DNA from: Phytopseudomonas daroniae
GTDB lineage: Bacteria; Pseudomonadota; Gammaproteobacteria; Pseudomonadales; Pseudomonadaceae
Direction of reading: 5' to 3'
DNA length: 64,000 nt
NCBI RefSeq assembly: GCF_004327285.1
Contig: NZ_QJUI01000021.1
Span: forward strand, 20,496-84,495
In this document: piece after piece, positions 32,875 to 40,976 of the stretch
Position numbering within the stretch: position 1 is the stretch's first letter
How the letters are laid out: every line of letters begins with the position of its first letter
Notes under the pieces: model-generated
What the model was told of the DNA's origin: nothing
Database searches by the model: none
Seen by the model: the letters and a program-made list of their open reading frames with translations, nothing else
Made by a program: the position numbers and the translations under genes

Positions 32875-33738
32875 ATGCAGGTTGATCTCCATTGTCACAG
32901 CACCGCCTCGGATGGCGCCTTGCCGCCTGCCGAAGTGGTCGCCCGCGCGCACGGGCGTGGTGTTCAAATGCTGGCGCTGACCGATCACGACACCCTCGAA
33001 GGGCTCGACGAGGCCAGCGCTGCGGCTAAAACGTTGGGGATGCGGTTGGTCAATGGCATCGAGCTGTCCTGCACCTGGGGCGGTGCGACCATCCATGTGC
33101 TCGGCTATGCCTTCGACAGTGATGCGCCAGCATTGCGCCAGGTGATTGCCGACCTGCACCAGGGCCGCTGGCTGCGCGCCGAGGAGATATCCCGGCGCCT
33201 GGCGCTCAAGGGCATGGACGGTGCACTGGAAGGCGCGCGTGCCATTCAGCAGGCCCAGGGCGAGAGCGGTAACGCGCCGGCGCGACCGCATTTCGCCGAG
33301 TTCCTGGTGCGCGGCGGCTACGTCAAGGATCGCGCCGATGCGTTTCGCAAGTGGCTGGGTTCCGGCAAGCTGGGCGACGTCAAGCAGCACTGGCCAACGT
33401 TAGATGAAACGCTCGAGACCCTGCGCCAGTCCAACGCGTGGATCAGCCTGGCTCATCCGTGGCAGTACGATTTCACCCGCAGCAAGCGGCGCAAGCTGGT
33501 GACAGCCTTTGCGGCGGCTGGTGGCCATGCGTTGGAAGTGGTCAACGGTATGCAGCCTGCGGAGCAGGTCGGTGGCCTGGCGATCCTCGCGCGCGAGTTC
33601 GGTTTGCTGGCCAGCGTCGGCAGCGATTTTCACGCGCCGGGCGATTGGTCGGAGCTGGGACTGTACCGACCGTTGCCTGATGATCTGTCACCCATCTGGA
33701 CGCGGTTCGCCTGTTCCCCGTCTGCCGATGCCGTTTGA
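32875..33738 (+). CDS. trpH: PHP-domain phosphoesterase, 5'-3' exoribonuclease RNase AM type
   Basis: A 287-residue PHP-domain protein (TrpH/YciV). Metal motifs include VDLHCHSTASDG at residues 3-14, the TDHDTLEG loop, RPHFAEFLV and the late GSDFHAPG. In E. coli the orthologue (RNase AM) removes 5' mononucleotides from short oligonucleotides and helps mature rRNA 5' ends. ATG 32875 was chosen; an in-frame GTG three codons earlier is possible. It starts a rightward cluster with yciO, scpA and scpB, as in other Pseudomonas. A candidate -10 (CATAAT, 32837-32842) lies upstream. Confidence 0.88.
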   Translation: MQVDLHCHSTASDGALPPAEVVARAHGRGVQMLALTDHDTLEGLDEASAAAKTLGMRLVNGIELSCTWGGATIHVLGYAFDSDAPALRQVIADLHQGRWLRAEEISRRLALKGMDGALEGARAIQQAQGESGNAPARPHFAEFLVRGGYVKDRADAFRKWLGSGKLGDVKQHWPTLDETLETLRQSNAWISLAHPWQYDFTRSKRRKLVTAFAAAGGHALEVVNGMQPAEQVGGLAILAREFGLLASVGSDFHAPGDWSELGLYRPLPDDLSPIWTRFACSPSADAV

Positions 33739-33750
33739 GAGCCCCTAGCC

Positions 33751-34380
33751 ATGAGCCAGTTTTTCCAGATCCATCCGGAGAGTCCTCAGGCCCGCCTGAT
33801 CAAGCAGGCGGTCGAAATCATCCGCAATGGCGGAGTGGTGGTCTATCCCACCGACTCGTCCTACGCGGTGGGTTGCGTGATGGGCGCCAAGAGCGCTCTG
33901 GAGCGCATTCGCCGTCTGCGCCAGCTCGATGACAAGCACAACTTCACCCTGGTGTGCCGCGACCTGTCGCAGCTCAGCACCTTCGCCAAGGTCGACACCG
34001 CGGCCTTTCGCCTGTTGAAGAACCACACCCCGGGCCCCTACACCTTCATCCTCAACGCCACTCGGGAAGTGCCGCGCATGCTGCTGCATCCCAAGCGCCG
34101 CACCATCGGCCTGCGTGTGCCCAATCATCCGATTGCATCGGCGCTGCTGGAGGAGCTGGGCGAAACGATGATGAGCGTCAGCCTGATCCTGCCTGGCGAG
34201 GAACTGCCGATGAGCGATCCCTACGAGATGCGCCAGATGCTCGAGCATCAGGTGGATCTGATCATCGATGGCGGTTTCGGTGGGCTAGAGGCTTCCACGG
34301 TGATCAGCCTGGTGAACGACGAGCCCGAGGTGATCCGCGTCGGCTGTGGCGATCCGTCGCCGTTTACCGAACAGCGCTGA
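33751..34380 (+). CDS. yciO: YciO-like YrdC/Sua5-domain protein
   Basis: A 209-residue protein with the YrdC fold: GGVVVYPTDSSYAVGCVMGAKSALERIRRLRQLDDKHNFTLVCRDL near the N-terminus and GLRVPNHPIASALLEELGETMMSVSL in the middle. Homologues include the threonylcarbamoyl-AMP synthase TsaC; YciO is a paralogue with weaker or related activity, so I do not assign tRNA modification firmly. It lies 12 bases after trpH and 4 bases before scpA, in one transcription unit. Confidence 0.85.
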   Translation: MSQFFQIHPESPQARLIKQAVEIIRNGGVVVYPTDSSYAVGCVMGAKSALERIRRLRQLDDKHNFTLVCRDLSQLSTFAKVDTAAFRLLKNHTPGPYTFILNATREVPRMLLHPKRRTIGLRVPNHPIASALLEELGETMMSVSLILPGEELPMSDPYEMRQMLEHQVDLIIDGGFGGLEASTVISLVNDEPEVIRVGCGDPSPFTEQR

Positions 34381-34384
34381 GCCG

Positions 34385-35236
34385 ATGTCGAACCCGGCCG
34401 AACACGTCGACAGTCAGGCTGGCACCCAGCAGGAGCTGCCCTTCGCGCTGGTCTACGGCCAGGCGCTGACCGAACTGCCGGTGGATCTGTACATTCCGCC
34501 GGACGCCCTGGAGGTGTTTCTCGAAGCCTTCGAAGGGCCGCTGGATCTGCTGCTCTACCTGATCCGCAAGCAGAACATCGACGTACTCGACATCCCCGTG
34601 GCGGAGATCACCCGCCAGTACATGGGCTATGTCGAGCTGATGCACAGCGTGCGTCTGGAACTGGCCGCCGAGTATCTGGTGATGGCCGCCATGCTCGCCG
34701 AGATCAAGTCACGCATGCTCCTGCCGCGCTCGGCCGAAGCCGAGGCGGAGGAAGACGATCCGCGTGCCGAACTGATCCGCCGGCTGCTGGAGTACGAACG
34801 CTACAAGGCGGCCGCCGAAGGTATCGACACCCTGCCCAGGGTTGGCCGCGACCTCATCGTGCCGCGGGTCGAGGCGCCCGAAGCGCGAGCGCGCAAGTTG
34901 CTGCCCGAGGTCAGCCTGCAGGAGTTGCTGGTGTCCATGGCCGAAGTGCTGCGCCGCGCCGACATGTTCGAGAGCCATCAGATCAGCCGCGAGGCGCTGT
35001 CGACCCGCGAGCGCATGAGTGAAGTGCTGGAGCGCCTGAAGGGCGGCGCATTCGTGCCCTTCGTCGAACTGTTCAGCGCCGAGGAAGGGCGCCTCGGTGT
35101 GGTGGTGACCTTCATGGCGATTCTCGAACTGGTCAAGGAGTCGCTGGTCGAGCTGGTGCAGAACGAGGCTTTTGCCGCCGTGCATGTGCGCTTGCGTATC
35201 GACGCTGGCGAGCAAGAGCAGGAAGAGCCTGTCTAA
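34385..35236 (+). CDS. scpA: Segregation and condensation protein A
   Basis: A 283-residue kleisin subunit of the Smc-ScpA-ScpB condensin. The hallmark EAFEGPLDLLLYLIRKQNIDVLDIPVAEITRQYMGYVE binds the Smc neck, and the winged-helix C-terminus (FVPFVELFSAEEGRLGVVVTFMAILELVKE) binds the Smc head. Pseudomonads usually carry this alongside MksBEF. ATG 34385 is four bases after the yciO stop, so translation is probably coupled. The extra N-terminal ~35 residues before PVDLYIPPDALEVFLEAFEG are poorly conserved. Confidence 0.92.
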   Translation: MSNPAEHVDSQAGTQQELPFALVYGQALTELPVDLYIPPDALEVFLEAFEGPLDLLLYLIRKQNIDVLDIPVAEITRQYMGYVELMHSVRLELAAEYLVMAAMLAEIKSRMLLPRSAEAEAEEDDPRAELIRRLLEYERYKAAAEGIDTLPRVGRDLIVPRVEAPEARARKLLPEVSLQELLVSMAEVLRRADMFESHQISREALSTRERMSEVLERLKGGAFVPFVELFSAEEGRLGVVVTFMAILELVKESLVELVQNEAFAAVHVRLRIDAGEQEQEEPV

Positions 35237-35290
35237 ATGCTAGACTCGCGTGCTTTCGTTTCCCTTGCCTACGGCTGGTAGCCCTCGACG

Positions 35291-36100
35291 ATGAATCTGT
35301 CCGACCCTCGCCAACTTTCCACCTTGCTCGAAGGCCTGCTGCTGGCAGCCGGCAAGCCGCAGTCCCTGGAACGGCTGATGGAGCTGTTCGAAGAAGCCGA
35401 GCGACCCGAAGCGGATGTGTTCAGAAAGGCCCTGGCGATTCTGGGGGGCAGCTGCAAGGGGCGGGCATTCGAACTCAAGGAAGTGGCCTCCGGCTACCGC
35501 CTGCAGATTCGTGAGAGTTTCTCCCCCTGGGTTGGCCGTTTATGGGAAGAGCGCCCACAGCGCTACTCCCGCGCCATGCTCGAGACCCTGGCGCTGATTG
35601 CCTACCGTCAGCCGATCACCCGCGGCGAGATCGAAGAGATTCGCGGCGTGGCGGTCAACAGTCAGATCGTCAAAACCCTGCAGGAGCGCGAGTGGATTCG
35701 CGTGGTGGGCTATCGGGACGTTCCCGGTCGCCCGGCAATGTTCGCCACCACCAAGGGTTTTCTCGATCATTTCAACCTGAAGAATCTTGACGAGCTGCCG
35801 CCCCTGGCCGCGCTGCGCGAGCTGGAGCCCGAACCGATCCTGGCCCAGGACGATGATCCGGAGGTACCACAGAGTCTGCAGGCTCGCGCCGATCTTGCCC
35901 TGGGCGACGAGCCCGAAGCGGATGCCGGATCCGAAACCAGCTTCGGTTCGCTGCTGGCCGAGCTGGATGCCATGGAGCAGGGCCTGAAAACCGATTTCGA
36001 CGACCTGGCGCGCAGTGAGGATGAGCCCGACGACGAGGAGCAGGGTGCGCGCTCTACGCTCGTGGATGACGAGCCCGCCAGCCGTGAAGAGAGTCCATGA
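35291..36100 (+). CDS. scpB: Segregation and condensation protein B
   Basis: A 269-residue winged-helix ScpB. The core is RQLSTLLEGLLLAAGKPQSLERLMELFEE, then RYSRAMLETLALIAYRQPITRGEIEEIRGVAVNSQIVKTLQEREWIRVVGYRDVPGRPAMFATTKGFLDHF. The last ~75 residues are acidic and low-complexity, a common pseudomonad extension. It forms the condensin complex with ScpA and Smc. Its TGA overlaps the ATG of the small DUF1289 gene (ATGA). Confidence 0.92.
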   Translation: MNLSDPRQLSTLLEGLLLAAGKPQSLERLMELFEEAERPEADVFRKALAILGGSCKGRAFELKEVASGYRLQIRESFSPWVGRLWEERPQRYSRAMLETLALIAYRQPITRGEIEEIRGVAVNSQIVKTLQEREWIRVVGYRDVPGRPAMFATTKGFLDHFNLKNLDELPPLAALRELEPEPILAQDDDPEVPQSLQARADLALGDEPEADAGSETSFGSLLAELDAMEQGLKTDFDDLARSEDEPDDEEQGARSTLVDDEPASREESP

Positions 36101-36276
36101 AAGACCCCTGCATTGGTGTCTGTAAGTTCAGTGACAGCATCTGCCTCGGCTGTGGGCGCAGCAAGGCCGAGATAAAAGCCTGGAAGAAGCTCGACAAGGG
36201 CGAACAGCGCCTGGTCATGGCCGAGGCCGATATGCGTCTGCTGGCTTTGGGCTCCAAGGCGCGGCGCAAGCGCTGA
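36097..36276 (+). CDS. DUF1289 small cysteine-rich protein
   Basis: A 59-residue protein: MKDPCIGVCKFSDSICLGCG, then RSKAEIKAWKKLDKGEQR and a basic tail. Four cysteines (C5, C9, C16, C19) arranged CxxxC...CxxC suggest a small metal-binding fold, the DUF1289 signature. The function is unknown. The start overlaps the scpB stop by four bases, so it is translated as the next cistron of that operon. Confidence 0.8.
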   Translation: MKDPCIGVCKFSDSICLGCGRSKAEIKAWKKLDKGEQRLVMAEADMRLLALGSKARRKR

Positions 36277-36410
36277 GTCCGACGCTGGACGCCTTCGTCT
36301 GGTCAGCTATGCTCTTGCGCCAGGTGCGTCACGTGCCTTATCCGCGTATGATGCGCGCCCCTTCGACGACATGATCGTCCCATCACCAGAAAACACCGGG
36401 AGGTGCCCAG

Positions 36411-37586
36411 ATGAGTGAAACCGAAGAATACAGCCCCGCTGGCGAGAAACTGCAGAAAGTCCTGGCTCGCATGGGCCTGGCCTCGCGCCGCGAAATCGAA
36501 TCCTGGATCAGTGCCGGCCGCGTCAAGGTCAACGGCAAAGATGCCACCCTGGGCCAGCGCGTCGACCTGCATGACGCCATTGCCATCGACGGCCGTGTGC
36601 TGCGCCGCGAAGAGGCCGCGGAAAATCTGCGTCGCGTGCTGATCTACAACAAACCCGACGGCGAAATCTGTACCCGCGACGATCCGGAAGGTCGGCCGAC
36701 GGTGTTCGACCGCCTGCCGCGCCCGAAGGAAGGCCGCTGGATCAATATCGGCCGCCTCGACATCAACACCACTGGCTTGCTGATGTTCACCACTGACGGT
36801 GAGCTGGCCAACCGGTTGATGCACCCGTCCTACCAGATGGATCGCGAGTACGCCGTGCGTGTGCGTGGCGAAGTCGACGAGGAAATGATCGAACGCCTCA
36901 AGGCTGGCGTGATGCTCGAAGACGGCCCGGCGAAGTTCACCGACATCAAGGAAGCACCTGGCGGTGTCGGCTTCAACCACTGGTACCACTGTGTGGTCAT
37001 GGAAGGCCGTAACCGTGAGGTGCGTCGCCTGTGGGAATCCCAGGGGCTGGTGGTCAGCCGTCTGAAGCGTGTGCGCTTCGGCCCGGTGTTCATGACCTCC
37101 GATCTGCCCATGGGCCGCTGGCGCGAAATGGGCCAGCGCGAAGTCGACATCCTCAGCGAAGAAGTCGGCCTCAAGCCGGTGGCATTGCCGGAAATGAAGG
37201 AAAAAGCCCGCGAGAAGCTTGAGCGCCTGCAGCGCAAGGCGGCGAAGCCGATTGGCCGTGGTGAGCGTCCAGCGCGCACCTTGCGTCCGGCCAGTGGCGG
37301 CCCTGCTCAGGGTTCCAGCAACGGTCGTGGTTCCCGTGACGAGCAGGGCGAGCGTCCGACCCGTGCGCCTCGCGCTCCGCGTGGTGAGGGTCGTAGCGAG
37401 CCATCGCGCGGCACGCCAGTGGCCGAGCGCCCACGTGATGTCGGCAAGAAGCCTGGCAAGCCCCGCGGCGAGCGTCCTGAATCGAACGCGCCGCGCAAGC
37501 CTGCTGGCGCCGACAACCGTCGCAGCCGCCCGGCAGGCGAAGGCCAGCGCCCGGGTTTTGGGCGTGGTAGCCGCAAGCCGCAGTAA
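36411..37586 (+). CDS. rluB: 23S rRNA pseudouridine synthase RluB
   Basis: A 391-residue enzyme that makes pseudouridine 2605 in 23S rRNA. An S4 RNA-binding domain comes first (EKLQKVLARMGLASRREIESWISAGRVKVNG). The catalytic region is GRLDINTTGLLMFTTDGELANRLMHPSYQMDREYAVRV with the nucleophile in RLD. The final ~130 residues are a basic Arg/Gly/Pro/Ser-rich tail, typical of pseudomonad RluB and probably RNA-binding. ATG 36411 follows GGGAGGTGCC. A strong bidirectional terminator lies after it. Confidence 0.93.
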   Translation: MSETEEYSPAGEKLQKVLARMGLASRREIESWISAGRVKVNGKDATLGQRVDLHDAIAIDGRVLRREEAAENLRRVLIYNKPDGEICTRDDPEGRPTVFDRLPRPKEGRWINIGRLDINTTGLLMFTTDGELANRLMHPSYQMDREYAVRVRGEVDEEMIERLKAGVMLEDGPAKFTDIKEAPGGVGFNHWYHCVVMEGRNREVRRLWESQGLVVSRLKRVRFGPVFMTSDLPMGRWREMGQREVDILSEEVGLKPVALPEMKEKAREKLERLQRKAAKPIGRGERPARTLRPASGGPAQGSSNGRGSRDEQGERPTRAPRAPRGEGRSEPSRGTPVAERPRDVGKKPGKPRGERPESNAPRKPAGADNRRSRPAGEGQRPGFGRGSRKPQ

Positions 37587-37627
37587 CTGATCTCACGGCA
37601 GCTCGCAGGAGCTGCCCGTGATAATGA

Positions 37628-37667
37628 AAAAGGGCCCCATCCATGAGGAATGGGACCCTTTTCATTT
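37628..37667. terminator. Bidirectional intrinsic terminator between rluB and the diguanylate cyclase
   Basis: A 13-bp stem with one C-A mismatch, AAAAGGGCCCCAT (37628-37640) and ATGGGACCCTTTT (37650-37662), loop of nine bases, with A and T tracts on either side. It suits both converging genes. Confidence 0.8.
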
Positions 37668-37701
37668 GCCAGGCAGACGTGCCTCTGCCGTTTGTCGTGG
37701 A

Positions 37702-38625
37702 TCAGCTCGCCATGGTCATACAGTTGCGGCCACTGCGTTTGGCGCTGTACAGCGCCTTGTCCGCGCGGGTGAGCAGGCTTTCGATCGGCTCACCGGCTTC
37801 GAGGGTGGCGCAACCGAGACTGATCGACATCTCGATGGGCTTGCCCTGCGTCACGTACTGCAGCTCCATCACCGACTGACGCAGGCGCTCGCCGACCAGT
37901 GCGGCACCTTCGGATGACGTGTCGGAGAGCAGCACCAGAAATTCTTCGCCGCCGTAGCGGAATACCATGTCGATATTGCGCAGCTGATCCTTCAGGGTCG
38001 TGGCGACGGCTTTCAGCATCTCGTCGCCAGCACTGTGACCATGCTCGTCGTTGATGCGTTTGAAATGGTCGATGTCCAGCATCAGCAGTGACAGCGGTTG
38101 AGCGTTGCGGCGTGCCAGTTCGATTTCCCGGCCCAGTACCTGATCCATGGCGATGCGGTTGCCGGTGTTGGTCAAAGGATCGCGCAGCGCACTCTGGATG
38201 GCGACGCGGTAGAGCAGGGAGTTGCGCAGGGGGAAGAGCAGGCTGGCCAGCAACGCCTCCAGTTGCGCCAGTTCCTGTTCGGAGAAGCGCTGACGACGAC
38301 GAAAGGTCAGCTCGCCCAGGTACTCGCTCTCGTGGCTGAGGCAGTAGCTGGCCGAATGATTGGCCTGCTGGCCCATCTGCAGACGCAGGTCGCTGCTCGG
38401 GTGTTGGTAATCCAGCGCGTCGACTGGTACCAGATGTTGCAGCTCGCGAAAGAACATACCGAGAATGCGCTCTGTATCCAGGCTGGTCTGCAATTGCAAG
38501 CCGAGGCGCTGGCGCAACTGGGCGAGGCTGATCGGGCGGGCCTGATCCTTACGATTCGAGAAGCCGAGGCGCTGCAGCTTGGCAGCGTCGAAATCGATCG
38601 TGTTTTTCTGGCTGGGTGGAACCAT
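37702..38625 (-). CDS. GGDEF diguanylate cyclase
   Basis: A 307-residue protein with a C-terminal GGDEF domain: active-site loop RYGGEEFLVLLSD and metal/helix sequence LMLDIDHFKRINDEHGHSAGDEML. An inhibitory-site RxxD motif (RNID) sits five residues before GGEEF, so product inhibition by c-di-GMP is likely. The N-terminal ~140 residues have no recognised sensor but contain a GAF-like stretch (SLDTERILGMFFRELQHLVPVDALDYQ). No membrane segments are present, so it is probably cytoplasmic. It should raise c-di-GMP. It converges on rluB. The 272 bp upstream (38626-38897) show no gene. Confidence 0.88.
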   Translation of the reverse strand: MVPPSQKNTIDFDAAKLQRLGFSNRKDQARPISLAQLRQRLGLQLQTSLDTERILGMFFRELQHLVPVDALDYQHPSSDLRLQMGQQANHSASYCLSHESEYLGELTFRRRQRFSEQELAQLEALLASLLFPLRNSLLYRVAIQSALRDPLTNTGNRIAMDQVLGREIELARRNAQPLSLLMLDIDHFKRINDEHGHSAGDEMLKAVATTLKDQLRNIDMVFRYGGEEFLVLLSDTSSEGAALVGERLRQSVMELQYVTQGKPIEMSISLGCATLEAGEPIESLLTRADKALYSAKRSGRNCMTMAS

Positions 38626-38897
38626 TTTGCTGAACCTTTGGCGCTTCGTTACGGCTTGCGAGCAATAGAGCGAATTTCGTGCCAGTCGTTATGGGCCATA
38701 TAAAATCCTTAAGGTTCAACAGGTTGGCTAAATTGGAGGGTGGCGTATGGCCGTTAGTGGCAATCCGCCGTCAGAAGAACGGCAATCATTTGCCGGTTCG
38801 AGCACTGCCGCGACAATTTAATGTCACGGCATATCGGTTCGCGATGGAGGGCGTCTAGGACGGGCAATCCGCTATATCGCCAGATCACCCACAGCGG

Positions 38898-39638
38898 CTA
38901 TTGCGCGTCGAAAGCCTGGCCATTGATGCCCTGGCTGTCGGGGCCCATCAGGTACAGATAGACCGGCATGATGGCTTCGGGCTGCGGATTGTTGTCCGGG
39001 TTTTCGCCTGGGTAAGCCTGGGCGCGCATATCGGTACGGGTAGCGCCAGGATTGACGCTGTTGGCGCGAATCGCCGTGATGCCATCGACTTCGTCAGCCA
39101 TCACCTGCATCAGCCCTTCGGTAGCGAACTTGGATACCGCGTAGGCGCCCCAGTAGGCCCGACCCTTGCGGCCAACGCTGCTGGAAGTGAAGATCACCGA
39201 GGCGTCTGCGGAGAGCTTGAGCAGTGGTAGCAGCGTACTGGTGAGCATGAAGGTGGCGTTGACGTTGATCTGCATGACGCGCATGAAATTGTCGCCGGAC
39301 AACTGCTCGAGCGGTGTACGCGGGCCGATGATCGAGGCGTTGTGCAGCAGGCCATCGAGCTTGCCGAATTCCTTCTCGATCATGGCCGCCAGTTCGTCGT
39401 ACTGGTGCGGCAGGGCGCTTTCCAGGTCGAAGGGAATCACTGCCGGCTGCGGGTGGCCGGCCTGTTCGATGGCGTCATAGGTACGCGTCAGGTTGTCTTC
39501 GCTCTTGCCGAGCAGCAGTACGGTAGCGCCGTGGGCCGCATAGGTGCGGGCGGCGGCCGCGCCTATCCCGCGTCCGGCTCCGGTGACGAGGATTACACGA
39601 TCCTTGAGCAAGTCGGGGCGGGCGCTGTAATCGAACAT
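38898..39638 (-). CDS. YciK-like short-chain dehydrogenase
   Basis: A 246-residue SDR. The cofactor motif GAGRGIGAAAARTYAAHG indicates NAD(P), then LDGLLHNAS, the catalytic serine region VIFTSSSVGRKG and YWGAYAVSKFATEG with YxxxK. Length matches the YciK group. The substrate is not known. ATG 39638 follows AAGGAG. In P. aeruginosa a homologous SDR also lies next to mupP and ubiG, so this is part of the ancestral order. Confidence 0.85.
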   Translation of the reverse strand: MFDYSARPDLLKDRVILVTGAGRGIGAAAARTYAAHGATVLLLGKSEDNLTRTYDAIEQAGHPQPAVIPFDLESALPHQYDELAAMIEKEFGKLDGLLHNASIIGPRTPLEQLSGDNFMRVMQINVNATFMLTSTLLPLLKLSADASVIFTSSSVGRKGRAYWGAYAVSKFATEGLMQVMADEVDGITAIRANSVNPGATRTDMRAQAYPGENPDNNPQPEAIMPVYLYLMGPDSQGINGQAFDAQ

Positions 39639-39660
39639 GGGAAAGCTCCTTCGCAGAGCT

Positions 39661-39690
39661 ACAAGCTTCAAGCCATAAGCTTCAAGCAAA
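39661..39690. repeat. AAGCTTCAAGC-type short repeat
   Basis: ACAAGCTTCAAGCCATAAGC and the following TTCAAGCAAAAGC repeat the AAGCTTCAAGC unit seen at 15432-15513 and 57909-57987. It lies directly upstream of the YciK-like gene, in the spacer to mupP. Confidence 0.6.
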
Positions 39691-39747
39691 AGCTCGCATT
39701 CTGAAAATTTCTAGCTGTGCGCCGTCGCGCGGCGTGCCGCTGTCGCC

Positions 39748-40419
39748 TTAGCAGCTGCACAGTGCCTGATCGAGCACGGCACGCAGCTCCAGTGGATGAT
39801 CGACCACCACGTCCGCGCCCCAGTGACGGGGGTTGTCGTCGGGGTGGATATAGCCGTAGGTCACCGCGGCAGTCTTGGTGCCCGCGTCGCGACCGGATTC
39901 GATGTCGCGCAGGTCGTCGCCGACGAACAGCACGCTGGCCGGATCCAGCTTGAGGGTCGAGCAGGCAAGGATCATCGGCTCCGGATCCGGCTTGCTGCGG
40001 GTCACGTGGTCAGGGCAGATGAGTATGGAGGAGCGCTCGGACAGCCCCAGGCGCTGCATGATCGGCTCGGCGAAGCGCAGCGGCTTGTTGGTCACCACCC
40101 CCCAGGTCAGTTTGGCGCGCTCGATATCCTCGAGCAGGGCCTCGATGCCGTCGAAGGGGCGCGTCAGTACCGCGCAGTGATCCTGATAGCGCTCGAGGAA
40201 CTCCAGGCGCAGCGCTTCGAAGCCATCGCTCATCGGATCGATGTCGAAGGAATTGAGGATCATGGCGCGTGCGCCACCCGAGACGTGGTCGCGGATCAGT
40301 TGCTCGTCCACCGGCGGCAGGCCGTGCTCGGCACGCATGGCCTGGCAGATGGCGATGAAATCCGGTGCACTGTCGAGCAGCGTACCGTCCATGTCGAAAA
40401 GAACTGCGCGCAGGCGCAT
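39748..40419 (-). CDS. mupP: HAD phosphatase, MurNAc-6-phosphate phosphatase type
   Basis: A 223-residue HAD hydrolase. Motif I FDMDGTLLDS is at residues 8-17; motif II reads GVVTNKPLRF, motif III includes SKPDPEP, and motif IV is FVGDDLRDIESG. Such proteins are often labelled phosphoglycolate phosphatase, but the pseudomonad gene near ubiG is MupP, which dephosphorylates MurNAc-6-phosphate in the cell-wall recycling route that influences AmpC. The assignment rests on gene position plus family. ATG 40419 follows AAGGAGG. In P. aeruginosa ubiG is adjacent; here nearly 9 kb intervenes. Confidence 0.8.
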   Translation of the reverse strand: MRLRAVLFDMDGTLLDSAPDFIAICQAMRAEHGLPPVDEQLIRDHVSGGARAMILNSFDIDPMSDGFEALRLEFLERYQDHCAVLTRPFDGIEALLEDIERAKLTWGVVTNKPLRFAEPIMQRLGLSERSSILICPDHVTRSKPDPEPMILACSTLKLDPASVLFVGDDLRDIESGRDAGTKTAAVTYGYIHPDDNPRHWGADVVVDHPLELRAVLDQALCSC

Positions 40420-40588
40420 CAGGCCTCCTTGGGTATCTGAACCATGTCGTTGACGTGTTGGCCCGCAGGCTGGCGTGTCGCAACGGGCTAGAGACTCATG
40501 TTGCCAGTTTCCAGGGCCTGATTGTGCTGCGGTGTGTGTCTCACTGTATGTCACTTTGTCGCAGTGTGCAGCCAGGGATGGGCGCCGC

Positions 40589-40972
40589 TCAGCTCATCAA
40601 ACTGACCTGTGCGGCCACGATGCGCCAGTTGCCGGCCAGTTTCACCCAGCTCTGTTGCTGGCGCCCGATCCTGTCGCTGCCCTCACGGGTGAATTCGGTA
40701 CTGCACACCGCGAAGCTGTCACCGTAGGTGGTGATGACGGTATTGCTCAGCTTGCGATCCAGCCCCGCAGCCGGCCGCGAGGCGCGGAATTCACGAATCT
40801 CGCTGATGCCGTAGAGGTTTTCTCCAGCACCCAGGCGTACCGTGCGTTCGTCGTGCCAGAACAGCTCGTCCAGCACCTCGATATCGTTGCCGACCAGTGC
40901 TTTTTCGTAGCGCTGGAAGGCGGTTGTGACTTCGGCCAGTACGTCAGGGCGATCTATCTGTTCAGGGCTCAT
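40589..40972 (-). CDS. hpxZ: HpxZ/AtzH-family protein (DUF3225)
   Basis: A 127-residue SnoaL-like (NTF2-fold) protein of DUF3225. Conserved text includes TAFQRYEKALVGNDIEVLDELFWHDERTVRLGAGENLYGISEIREFR and the C-terminal SWVKLAGNWRIVAAQVSLM. Members are annotated HpxZ in Klebsiella oxalurate use, or AtzH, a 1,3-dicarboxyurea deamidase in cyanuric-acid breakdown. Here the neighbours favour the oxalurate assignment. It starts four bases after the amidase stop, the third gene of the hpxX-amidase-hpxZ operon. The gap to mupP (40420-40588) holds nothing recognisable. Confidence 0.8.
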   Translation of the reverse strand: MSPEQIDRPDVLAEVTTAFQRYEKALVGNDIEVLDELFWHDERTVRLGAGENLYGISEIREFRASRPAAGLDRKLSNTVITTYGDSFAVCSTEFTREGSDRIGRQQQSWVKLAGNWRIVAAQVSLMS

Positions 40973-40976
40973 CGAT